NCBI GenBank assembly: GCA_948762645.1
Contig: CAQBRY010000005.1
Span: 12,340-33,132, forward strand
DNA length: 20,793 nucleotides
Origin: an uncultured Eubacteriales bacterium
GTDB taxonomy: Bacteria; Bacillota; Clostridia; Oscillospirales; Acutalibacteraceae
Direction: 5' to 3'
Part shown: positions 1-6,866 of the stretch, piece after piece
How the letters are laid out: each line of letters starts with the position of its first letter
Position numbering within the stretch: the stretch's first letter is position 1
The notes under the pieces: generated by a model
Databases searched by the model: none
Told to the model about the DNA's origin: nothing
Seen by the model: only the letters and a program-made list of their open reading frames with translations
Program-made: the position numbers and the translations under genes

Positions 1-660
1 TTTGAAAGACTTGCTTTGCAAACCCACTTCGTAAATAGGGGTGAATCGTACATAGATCTGGTTTCAAAGTATGCTATGCCACTTTATGAAGAAAAAGATA
101 TTTTATCTATAAGTGAAAAAGTCATATCTATGTGCCAAAACAATATTGTGGAAAAAAAAGACGTCAAATTAGGATTTTGGGCTAAATTCCTTTCTAAATT
201 CGCAAAATTTGATGCTCATGGCGGAGTAGGACATCCGTATAAAATGCAACTTGCCATAAATATTGCAGGACTTCCAAGAATACTTTTTGCATGTTTTTGT
301 GCGGCAGTAATGAAACTATTTGGGAAAAAAGGTGTATTTTATGATATTGCGGGTCACGATATAAATGGTATAGACGGCTTTATAGATGGTTCATCTTTTG
401 AAGTGTACAGTGACATCGCTCTTTTAAATCCGGTAAATCCTAATAAAGTATGTGATGAAATATATGAAAAGTGCGGCGTTAAATCTATGATAGTAGACGC
501 AAATGATTTTGGAGTCAATATTTTAGGCAAGACAAAAAAACTTGAAAATTATACGACGGATTACTTAGCATCTTTAATAGCAGACAATCCAGCAGGACAG
601 TCCGATGAAAGAACTCCATTTATATTAATAAAACCCGTAAAAGATGAAGAAAATGTATAA
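1..660 (+). CDS. F420-0:gamma-glutamyl ligase-like protein, C-terminal part
   Basis: The reading frame is open from the first base of the window, so the gene begins upstream and only about 219 C-terminal residues are seen. The stretch HGGVGHPYKMQLAINIAGLP, then FYDIAGHDINGIDGF and the later SMIVDANDFGVNILGK, resembles the clostridial proteins annotated as coenzyme F420-0:gamma-glutamyl ligase-like. These occur in organisms that do not make F420, so the real substrate is unknown; the family suggests ATP/GTP-dependent amide-bond formation. A hydrophobic segment (AGLPRILFACFCAAVMKLFG) lies in the middle. No hairpin terminator is evident after the stop. The family call is from recognition of the motif pattern only. 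Confidence 0.65.
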   Translation, partial: FERLALQTHFVNRGESYIDLVSKYAMPLYEEKDILSISEKVISMCQNNIVEKKDVKLGFWAKFLSKFAKFDAHGGVGHPYKMQLAINIAGLPRILFACFCAAVMKLFGKKGVFYDIAGHDINGIDGFIDGSSFEVYSDIALLNPVNPNKVCDEIYEKCGVKSMIVDANDFGVNILGKTKKLENYTTDYLASLIADNPAGQSDERTPFILIKPVKDEENV

Positions 661-804
661 TTTTAATATATCTTAAACCATATATAAAGTATTATATTAC
701 TACTAAATTAAAAGCCATAGTGCCGATTACAGATAATTAATACTTTTTTATTATTTATTCTTTGTATAATTAAAACTTTTAATATTAATTTATAAATGTT
801 CTAT

Positions 805-832
805 TTGTATTATTAAAATCGCATTATATAAT
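805..832 (+). promoter_or_regulatory. Sigma-A-type promoter for the pseudo-Rab gene
   Basis: A -35-like TTGTAT (805-810) and a perfect -10 TATAAT (827-832) are separated by 16 bases, 42 bases before the ATG at 875. The surrounding 214-base gap (661-874) is very AT-rich and holds nothing else I can support. Confidence 0.5.
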
Positions 833-874
833 AGATAGGTATTAAATAAAATTATTATCAAAAGGATTGGAAAA

Positions 875-1465
875 ATGAAAAAATTTTTATGTTTTTTAGG
901 TGCATCATTATTAGGATTTGGAATATTTTCTAGAGCAAATGCTTATGGAGATCATTATAAAATTTCACTCTTAGGTGATTCTAAGGTTGAAATAAATGAG
1001 GTCATATCGGCTATTAAGCCTCATGATTCTTACGATGATTCATCAGATAAGATCAATCTTGTATTCAATGTCGCTGAAGGAGAGATAAATTTGCACTCTT
1101 TTATGCCGGCAACTATTCGCTGTTCTGCCGTTGCAACTATTATGTGCAGTGTTGATAATCCCGAATCAATAGATCATGTTCAAGATTGGCTGCATATTAC
1201 GAATAAAATATGTCCACAGTGTAATAAAGTTTTTGTAATAAATAAAAGTCATTTAGGAAACTGTGATGGGGTTTACAAACGCCTTATACATATGGGGATA
1301 AACAAAAATTTAATTGTTAAAGTAAGTACAGAAACAGGTGAAGGTATTGGTGATCTTATAAGTATAATCAAAAAACAAGCAGTTGGATCCGGTATTTTAA
1401 TGAATATTGGAATTGATATGAATAATAATAATACTTCGACCCCAAAAAATCACTGCTATAAATAG
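875..1465 (+). CDS. Secreted Rab/Ras-like small GTPase homologue with degenerate G motifs
   Basis: The 196-residue product starts with a Sec signal peptide: KK, a hydrophobic stretch at 4-18, then ANA at 21-23, predicting cleavage after A23. The mature 173 residues have small-GTPase size and order of elements. KISLLGDSKVEIN (29-41) matches the Rab strand 1/P-loop pattern (GDSGVGKS). FNVAEGE (64-70) sits at the DTAGQE position. TIMCSVDNPESIDHVQDWL (88-106) matches VYDxTDxESFxxVxxWL. VFVINKSHL (119-127) matches the G4 strand and NKxD. VSTETGEGI (150-158) matches the SAK/G5 region. Key residues are altered: the P-loop Gly-Lys-Ser is Glu39-Ile40-Asn41, the G3 Asp is Asn65, and the G4 Asp is His126. 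It is therefore probably unable to bind or hydrolyse GTP normally. The C-terminus ends in Cys-Tyr-Lys. It has AAAGGA before the ATG and stands alone between housekeeping genes. I infer a host-directed Rab mimic or decoy; the fold assignment rests on motif order, not on a search. Confidence 0.7.
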   Translation: MKKFLCFLGASLLGFGIFSRANAYGDHYKISLLGDSKVEINEVISAIKPHDSYDDSSDKINLVFNVAEGEINLHSFMPATIRCSAVATIMCSVDNPESIDHVQDWLHITNKICPQCNKVFVINKSHLGNCDGVYKRLIHMGINKNLIVKVSTETGEGIGDLISIIKKQAVGSGILMNIGIDMNNNNTSTPKNHCYK

Positions 1466-1552
1466 TCAACATAATACTAAACCTTATATAGAGTAAATAA
1501 AGGTTATCCATATTAAATATGAATGACATTTATTAATTATCGACCACGACTA

Positions 1553-1581
1553 TTGACAATTTCTCATTCAAATTATATAAT
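1553..1581 (+). promoter_or_regulatory. Consensus sigma-A promoter for yceD-rpmF
   Basis: TTGACA (1553-1558) and TATAAT (1576-1581) match both consensus boxes perfectly with 17-base spacing. They lie 28 bases before the ATG of the DUF177 gene, consistent with strong expression of a ribosomal protein operon. Confidence 0.85.
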
Positions 1582-1609
1582 TGACTGGTATAATTGAAAG
1601 GCCTTAAAT

Positions 1610-2101
1610 ATGATCGTAGATTTAAAAAACACTTTTTTATTTGGTGAACCTATCGAAATAAAAGAATATACAATTCCCCCCAAAAAAATAAATTTAAATA
1701 GGGGTAATTTACGTATAAAGGAAATTAAAGCAAAAGTTAGTATTCATAGTGCAAATGAAGATATAATTTTAGATAATTTAGTAAATTTATCCTTTTCTAC
1801 AGTATGTGACAGATGTACTAAAGAAATAACTAAAACTTTAAATTTCCCTTTATCAAGAAGAATTAAAATATCAAAGCAAATTGAATTTCTAGATGATGAA
1901 ATAATTTTATCAAATCATAACCTAGACATTAATGCATTGATTGAATCAGATATTTTATCAAAATTTCCTGATATTATTTTATGTAAAGAAAATTGCAAAG
2001 GAATTTGCCCAAAGTGTTATAAAAATCTTAATGAACATAGTTGTAAATGTAATAAAAAGATCATTGATCCGAGGCTCAAAATATTAGAAAATTTATTATA
2101 G
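1610..2101 (+). CDS. yceD: YceD/DUF177 family protein (23S rRNA accumulation)
   Basis: The 163-residue product has the YceD/DUF177 pattern: an N-terminal beta-rich domain, the central CDRCTKEI motif, and a C-terminal cysteine cluster (CKENCKGICPKCYKNL, then CKC), which is typical of Firmicutes members and probably binds zinc. In the family this protein supports 23S rRNA accumulation, and its gene sits directly before rpmF, as here. The downstream rpmF ATG is 23 bases after the stop, so the two form an operon under the consensus promoter just upstream. AAAGG lies before the ATG. The size is usual for the family. Confidence 0.88.
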   Translation: MIVDLKNTFLFGEPIEIKEYTIPPKKINLNRGNLRIKEIKAKVSIHSANEDIILDNLVNLSFSTVCDRCTKEITKTLNFPLSRRIKISKQIEFLDDEIILSNHNLDINALIESDILSKFPDIILCKENCKGICPKCYKNLNEHSCKCNKKIIDPRLKILENLL

Positions 2102-2124
2102 ATATATTTAAAGGGATGGTAATA

Positions 2125-2310
2125 ATGGCAATAGTACCAAAGAGAAAGCACTCTAAAGCAAGAAGAGACAAAAGACGTTCTAATGTATGGAAAATAAGTG
2201 CTCCAGCACTTTCAATGTGCAAAAAATGCGGTAAACTAAAATTATCACATAGAGTTTGCAAGGAATGTGGATTTTATAATGGCAGAGAAGTAATTAAAAA
2301 AGAAGCATAA
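2125..2310 (+). CDS. rpmF: 50S ribosomal protein L32
   Basis: The product is 61 residues and begins MAIVPKRKHSKARRDKRRS, the conserved basic N-terminus of L32. A zinc ribbon follows (CKKCG, then CKECG). I prefer the ATG at 2125 to the in-frame ATG at 2116: family proteins start at this Met-Ala, and AAGGG (2111-2115) is spaced correctly for 2125 but abuts 2116. It is the second gene of the DUF177-rpmF operon. The product is a structural protein of the large subunit. Confidence 0.95.
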   Translation: MAIVPKRKHSKARRDKRRSNVWKISAPALSMCKKCGKLKLSHRVCKECGFYNGREVIKKEA

Positions 2311-2337
2311 AAAAACAGAATTTTCAGGAAAATTTAT

Positions 2338-2367
2338 GAGAGGGAGAGTTCCTTCTCTATTTTTTTG
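2338..2367 (+). terminator. Possible weak terminator after rpmF
   Basis: A GA-rich arm (GAGAGGGAGAG) can pair with CCTTCTCT, partly through G-U wobble pairs, and is followed by a run of seven T. The stem is imperfect, so the call is tentative. Confidence 0.45.
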
Positions 2368-2405
2368 AAAGAGACAATAAAGTATTTTTAAGGATGTGTA
2401 AATCA

Positions 2406-3737
2406 ATGGCAAAACCGATAATTGCTATCGTTGGAAGACCAAACGTAGGAAAATCTACATTATTTAATAAATTAATCGGGAAACGTCTTTCAATAATAGA
2501 TGATAGCCCAGGAGTCACAAGGGACCGTATATATGCAGACTGTGAGTGGAGAAACAGAAATATTCTTCTGATTGATACCGGCGGGATTGAACCAAGTTCA
2601 GACGATACGATACTTTCACAAATGAAGATGCAGTCACAAATAGCGATAGATTCAGCCGACGTCATTATATTTGTTACGGACATAAGGTCCGGAGTAGTAT
2701 CAACTGACCAGGAAGTAGCGGGGATTCTTCAAAAAAGCGGTAAGCCTGTAGTACTTTGCGTTAATAAATGCGACAGTATCGGTAAACCGGACGTAAACAT
2801 TTATGAATTTTATAATCTTGGAATTGGAGATCCAATAGCCGTATCTTCAGTACACGGTCACGGTACGGGAGATTTACTTGATGAAGTATTTAAGTTTTTT
2901 CCTAAAGAAGAAGAAAACTTTAAAGATAACAACGATATAATTTCAGTTGCAATAATAGGTAAGCCAAATGTGGGGAAATCATCACTTATTAATAATATTT
3001 GTGGAAATCAAAGATGTATTGTGTCGGATGTGGCGGGTACAACGAGAGATTCTACAGACACTGTAGTAAACAATTCATTCGGAACATATAATCTAATTGA
3101 TACGGCAGGTATAAGAAGAAAAAACAAAGTAACAGATAATATTGAAAAATACAGTATACTTCGCTCTAAATCAGCAATAGAAAGATCAGATGTAAACATA
3201 ATCCTAATCGACGCAAAAGAAGGTTTTACAGAGCAGGATTCTAAAGTGGCCGGTATGGCGCATGAAGCCGGTAAGGGATGTATTGTAGCTGTAAATAAGT
3301 GGGACGCAATAGAAAAGGATCAGAAAACTATAGACAAATTTAAAAAAGATTTCCAAAATACCCTCGGATTCATGCCTTACGCTCAAATGTTAGCAATATC
3401 TGCAAAAACCGGACAAAGAGTAAATAATCTCTTTACACTTATAAATGAATCTTATAACTCTTACGTTACAAGAATCTCAACAGGAACTCTCAATGACCTT
3501 CTATCCGAATCCTTGGCACGAGTACCCCCTCCAACAGATAAAGGAAAACGTCTCAAAATATACTACATGACTCAGGTAAACATAAAACCGCCTACGTTTG
3601 TATTTTTTGTAAACAAAAAGGATCTGTTTCATTTCTCGTACCAAAGATATTTAGAAAACTGTATCAGAAATACTTTTGGGTTTAAAGGTACTCCCATACA
3701 CTTTATAATAAGAGAAAAAGGCGAAAACAAACTATAA
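2406..3737 (+). CDS. der: Ribosome assembly GTPase Der (EngA)
   Basis: The 443-residue product has two tandem GTPase domains, which is diagnostic for Der. The first P-loop is GRPNVGKS with DTGG and NKCD; the second is GKPNVGKS with DTAG and NKWD. A C-terminal KH-like domain ends in the usual basic region. Der binds the 50S precursor and is needed for late large-subunit assembly. The chosen ATG at 2406 gives MAKPIIAIVGRPNVGKST and has AAGGA 11 bases upstream (2390-2394). The in-frame ATG at 2394 overlaps that ribosome binding site and is unlikely. The length is typical of the family. Both G domains look intact. Confidence 0.97.
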   Translation: MAKPIIAIVGRPNVGKSTLFNKLIGKRLSIIDDSPGVTRDRIYADCEWRNRNILLIDTGGIEPSSDDTILSQMKMQSQIAIDSADVIIFVTDIRSGVVSTDQEVAGILQKSGKPVVLCVNKCDSIGKPDVNIYEFYNLGIGDPIAVSSVHGHGTGDLLDEVFKFFPKEEENFKDNNDIISVAIIGKPNVGKSSLINNICGNQRCIVSDVAGTTRDSTDTVVNNSFGTYNLIDTAGIRRKNKVTDNIEKYSILRSKSAIERSDVNIILIDAKEGFTEQDSKVAGMAHEAGKGCIVAVNKWDAIEKDQKTIDKFKKDFQNTLGFMPYAQMLAISAKTGQRVNNLFTLINESYNSYVTRISTGTLNDLLSESLARVPPPTDKGKRLKIYYMTQVNIKPPTFVFFVNKKDLFHFSYQRYLENCIRNTFGFKGTPIHFIIREKGENKL

Positions 3738-3767
3738 AAAATACATTTTATTTTACCTAGAACATTT

Positions 3768-3817
3768 AAAAGGAGGCAAAGAGGAAAAAACAATTTTAAA
3801 AATTTAAATTTTTTCCT
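3768..3817 (+). promoter_or_regulatory. Detached Shine-Dalgarno plus hairpin before plsY
   Basis: A strong AAAAGGAGG (3768-3776) has no start codon at normal distance, and the plsY frame has a stop at 3797. A perfect 9-base inverted repeat, AGGAAAAAA (3782-3790) and TTTTTTCCT (3809-3817), lies between it and the ATG at 3827. If it folds, the site and the ATG come to about 14 unpaired bases apart. Confidence 0.5.
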
Positions 3818-3826
3818 AATCTTAAA

Positions 3827-4534
3827 ATGATTAAGCACATATATTTATTTTTACATCAATACTACCTTGAACTTATCTTATTATCCATAGTATCTTATTT
3901 AATAGGAAGTATAAACTTTTCGATTATCGTTACCAAACTTAAAAAAGTGGATGATATACGTACTGTAGGCAGCGGAAATGCCGGATTTACAAATGTTTTA
4001 AGAAGCATAGGAGTTGGTCCGGCTATTATTACGTTTGCAGGAGATTTTCTAAAAGGAGTCTTTGCCGTATACTTATCAAAACTTATAATTCAAATTAATC
4101 CTTTGGCAGAAAACAATATGTTTATACTGCAATACAGTGCATATCTATCAGGACTTGCTTGTTTACTCGGTCATCTTTACCCGTGTTTTTTCAGGTTCAA
4201 GGGCGGAAAGGGTATACTTACTTCATGGGCTGTCACACTTCTTATAGACTACCGCATTTTTTTTATAATGATCTCAATATTTTTAATCGTAGTGATTATA
4301 TTTAAGATAATTTCATTGGGGTCACTTGCAGCAGCAGTTTCTTATCCGGCAGTAACTTTCTTCGTAACTTACTTTTGGGATTGCAGCAAAGATTGTAATA
4401 TTACATATGTAATGATGTGTACCGGGATATCATTTATAGTAGGAACAATAGTACTATATAAACATATACCAAACATAAAAAGACTTCTAAATGGTACAGA
4501 GAAAAAAATATCAATGAAGAAAAAAGGAGAATAA
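3827..4534 (+). CDS. plsY: Glycerol-3-phosphate acyltransferase PlsY
   Basis: This integral membrane enzyme transfers acyl groups from acyl-phosphate to glycerol-3-phosphate, the first step of phospholipid synthesis. The three family motifs are visible: GSINFSIIVTKL followed by GSGNAGFTNVLRSIG, GDFLKGVFAVYL, and GHLYPCFFRFKGGKGI. Several hydrophobic segments span the 235 residues, somewhat longer than the usual ~200 because of extra residues at both ends. ATG 3827 is the first possible start after an in-frame stop at 3797, yet it has no ribosome binding site at normal distance. A histidine phosphatase gene follows after 5 bases, so the two are probably cotranscribed. Confidence 0.93.
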   Translation: MIKHIYLFLHQYYLELILLSIVSYLIGSINFSIIVTKLKKVDDIRTVGSGNAGFTNVLRSIGVGPAIITFAGDFLKGVFAVYLSKLIIQINPLAENNMFILQYSAYLSGLACLLGHLYPCFFRFKGGKGILTSWAVTLLIDYRIFFIMISIFLIVVIIFKIISLGSLAAAVSYPAVTFFVTYFWDCSKDCNITYVMMCTGISFIVGTIVLYKHIPNIKRLLNGTEKKISMKKKGE

Positions 4535-4539
4535 TATTT

Positions 4540-5229
4540 ATGAAATCATACGTAGTTCATTTAATTCGTCATGGAATAACAAGCGCAAACTTAAACGGAG
4601 AATATGCGGGTGTAAAAGACGTCCCTCTTTGCGACCTTGGCAGAGAAAAACTCAAAGAACTTAAAAGTAAATACGAATATCCAAAAGTAGATGCATATTA
4701 CAGCAGTCCCCTTTCAAGGTGCAGAGAAACTTGCAGTATAATTTATCCTCAGGCTTCGCCGATAATTGTAGATGGCTTAAAGGAATGTAACTTTGGCGAT
4801 TGGGAAGGAAAAACAGCAAAAGAACTTGGAAACAATGAAGAATTCAGAACATGGCTCAAAAGCAGACAGCAATTATCACCTCCTAACGGTGAAAGTGGAA
4901 TAGAATTTGGAAAAAGAATACGTAAAAGCTTTGAAGGTGTAATTGAGGACCTATTAAAAAAAGGTATTACTTCCGCAGCAGTATTTGCTCATGGCGGAGT
5001 AATAATGTCTCTTTTATCTATTTACGGACTTCCTAAAAAAGATTTTTACAGTTGGGTCGTATCCAACGGATGCGGATATTCATTAAGGATAACGCCATCT
5101 TTGTGGATGAGAGATAAAGTACTTGAAATATTTGGCGAAGTCCCTCCAGGACATGATCAAGGTCTCACCGGAGACTTTAAATACTTAATGGAACAAGCTA
5201 AAAATTTAGCTTCAAGTAAATTAGAATAA
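4540..5229 (+). CDS. Histidine phosphatase superfamily protein (phosphoglycerate mutase-like)
   Basis: The product is 229 residues. The N-terminal LIRHGITSAN holds the catalytic RHG (phosphorylated His11), followed by SSPLSRCRETC with the conserved arginine, the acidic ECNFGDWEGKT motif, and FAHGG with the second histidine (His151). These are the active-site elements of the branch-1 histidine phosphatase (GpmB/CobC-type) family. The substrate cannot be told from sequence; clostridial homologues are broadly annotated. It lies 5 bases after plsY with GGAGAA upstream of the ATG, so it shares that transcript. Confidence 0.88.
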   Translation: MKSYVVHLIRHGITSANLNGEYAGVKDVPLCDLGREKLKELKSKYEYPKVDAYYSSPLSRCRETCSIIYPQASPIIVDGLKECNFGDWEGKTAKELGNNEEFRTWLKSRQQLSPPNGESGIEFGKRIRKSFEGVIEDLLKKGITSAAVFAHGGVIMSLLSIYGLPKKDFYSWVVSNGCGYSLRITPSLWMRDKVLEIFGEVPPGHDQGLTGDFKYLMEQAKNLASSKLE

Positions 5230-5253
5230 AAATACTGTAGAGGTAAATTAGAA

Positions 5254-6234
5254 ATGAAAAAGAAATTTAAATATATTACTATATCACTGGCAATTTTAAC
5301 AGTTATAACCGCATTGGCTGTAATTACATATGGGAAGATAAAAGATTCGAATTACAAAAAACGAGAAGAAAACTATAAAGTAGTTTCAATAGTCGGAGGT
5401 CTTGGAAACCAAATGTTTCAGTATGCTTTCAGCTTAGCTCTTGCAAATGAAAGCAATTGCAATGTCTATTATGATTTATCCTTTTATGGAGAAGAAAATC
5501 AATCACAGTATCCAACTGTAGAAGAAATAATAGAAAATCATGAACTTAGCAATTATAATGCTAAAAGAAAATTTTGTTTAAAAAACTTTAATATAAATTA
5601 CCAAATAGCTGATAATGAACAAATAGAAAACTGTACTTCCAAAATAGATCAAGACGTTATTGCAGAAAAAGGAATTAAAAACTTTAATAACAGTCAGCAT
5701 GAATATATCTTTGGCTATTTTGAGACCCTAGAGCTTTTCGATTTTGAAAAATACAGAGATATTTTCTCTAAAGCATTTACTATAAAAGTAGATATGGATG
5801 AAAAAAATAAAGATATGTTAAAAAGAATAAAAGAGTCAAGTTCTATAGCCATTCATATAAGAAGAACTGATCACGGAGTCCTTGGATTTACAAATCTTAA
5901 ATATTATGATAAAGCAGTCGATTATATGGTATCTAAAATAAAAAATCCACATTTCTTTATTTTTTCAGATGACATAAATTGGGTAAAAGAAAATTTTAAA
6001 TTAGACTATCCAAACACAACCGTAGATATAAATAATGACGACACAAACTATTTTGACTTTGAACTAATGAAAAATTGTAAACATCAAATAATTGCCAACA
6101 GTACTTTTTCATGGTGGGCTGCTTGGCTCAACCCAAATAAAGAAAAAATAGTCATAGCCCCTACTCCTTGGTTCCTAAAAGACGAAAGAAACTACATGAT
6201 GCCAAAAGACTGGATAAGAATACAAGAAGATTAA
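5254..6234 (+). CDS. GT11 family glycosyltransferase (alpha-1,2-fucosyltransferase-like) with N-terminal membrane segment
   Basis: The product is 326 residues. The GT11 signature is clear: GGLGNQMFQYAFS (48-60), IHIRRTDH (about 199-206, the HxRRxD donor-binding motif) and NSTFSWWAAWLNP (about 282-294). GT11 enzymes move fucose from GDP-fucose onto galactose in an alpha-1,2 linkage. Unusually, the catalytic domain is preceded by KKKFK and a hydrophobic stretch (about 7-26), which reads as a signal anchor, or as a signal peptide cleavable after ALA (20-22). Most bacterial members begin directly at the GGLGNQ motif. The predicted topology would place the enzyme outside the cytoplasmic membrane. 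It follows the phosphatase gene by 24 bases. The acceptor is unknown, and fucose specificity is inferred from the family. Confidence 0.85.
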   Translation: MKKKFKYITISLAILTVITALAVITYGKIKDSNYKKREENYKVVSIVGGLGNQMFQYAFSLALANESNCNVYYDLSFYGEENQSQYPTVEEIIENHELSNYNAKRKFCLKNFNINYQIADNEQIENCTSKIDQDVIAEKGIKNFNNSQHEYIFGYFETLELFDFEKYRDIFSKAFTIKVDMDEKNKDMLKRIKESSSIAIHIRRTDHGVLGFTNLKYYDKAVDYMVSKIKNPHFFIFSDDINWVKENFKLDYPNTTVDINNDDTNYFDFELMKNCKHQIIANSTFSWWAAWLNPNKEKIVIAPTPWFLKDERNYMMPKDWIRIQED

Positions 6235-6273
6235 AAAAATCTCGAGCATTCTTCCGGAAAGGAGAAAAAATCA

Positions 6274-6804
6274 TTGAAGATACTTTTACATACTTGCTGT
6301 GCACCATGTTCAGTGAAATGTATAGATATATTAAAAGAAAACGGTTTTGAATTAACAGTGTTTTGGTATAATCCAAACATTCATCCATGGACTGAATATA
6401 AAGCGAGAAAAAGCACTTTAATTGAATACTGCGCTAAAAATAATATAGATATTTTAGTTAAAGACGAATACGGCCTTAAAAATTTTATTAGGGATATTTA
6501 TCCTGACTTTAGTTCCGCCAGATGCGAAATGTGCTATAGAAAACGAATGGAAGAAACGGCTAAACATGCTTTTAAAGAAAAATATGATAGTTTTTCAAGT
6601 ACTTTGTTAATAAGTCCATATCAAAAGCACGATATAATTCATACAGTCGGATTAGAAATGGCGAAAAAGTATAAAACTAAGTTTACCTATATAGACTTTC
6701 GCCCCTATTTTCGAGAGGGTCAACAAGTGGCAAGAAAGATTGGACTATATATGCAAAAATATTGTGGATGTATCTTTAGTGAAGAAGAAAGATATACATC
6801 ATAA
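6274..6804 (+). CDS. queH: Epoxyqueuosine reductase QueH
   Basis: The 176-residue product has the QueH (DUF208) pattern: HTCCAPCSV at the N-terminus, FWYNPNIHPWTEYKAR, CEMCYRKRM in the middle, and CGCIFSEEER at the end. The paired cysteines ligand an iron-sulfur cluster and a second metal. QueH reduces epoxyqueuosine in tRNA to queuosine, the last step of the pathway, without B12. The start is TTG at 6274, supported by GGAAAGGAG at 6256-6264 with 9-base spacing and by the family N-terminus (KILLHTCCAPC). It stands 39 bases after the GT11 gene. Confidence 0.95.
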   Translation: MKILLHTCCAPCSVKCIDILKENGFELTVFWYNPNIHPWTEYKARKSTLIEYCAKNNIDILVKDEYGLKNFIRDIYPDFSSARCEMCYRKRMEETAKHAFKEKYDSFSSTLLISPYQKHDIIHTVGLEMAKKYKTKFTYIDFRPYFREGQQVARKIGLYMQKYCGCIFSEEERYTS

Positions 6805-6866
6805 ATATGCATTATAAATAAAAATAATCTATAAACTTTTTAAAGCAGAAAGGATAGAATAAAAAG

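Noticed and set aside
1466..1552. Short inverted repeats (AACCTT/AAGGTT and CATATTAAATATG) after the pseudo-Rab gene
   Set aside because: The arms are short, no T run follows, and such matches are expected by chance in AT-rich sequence, so no terminator is called.
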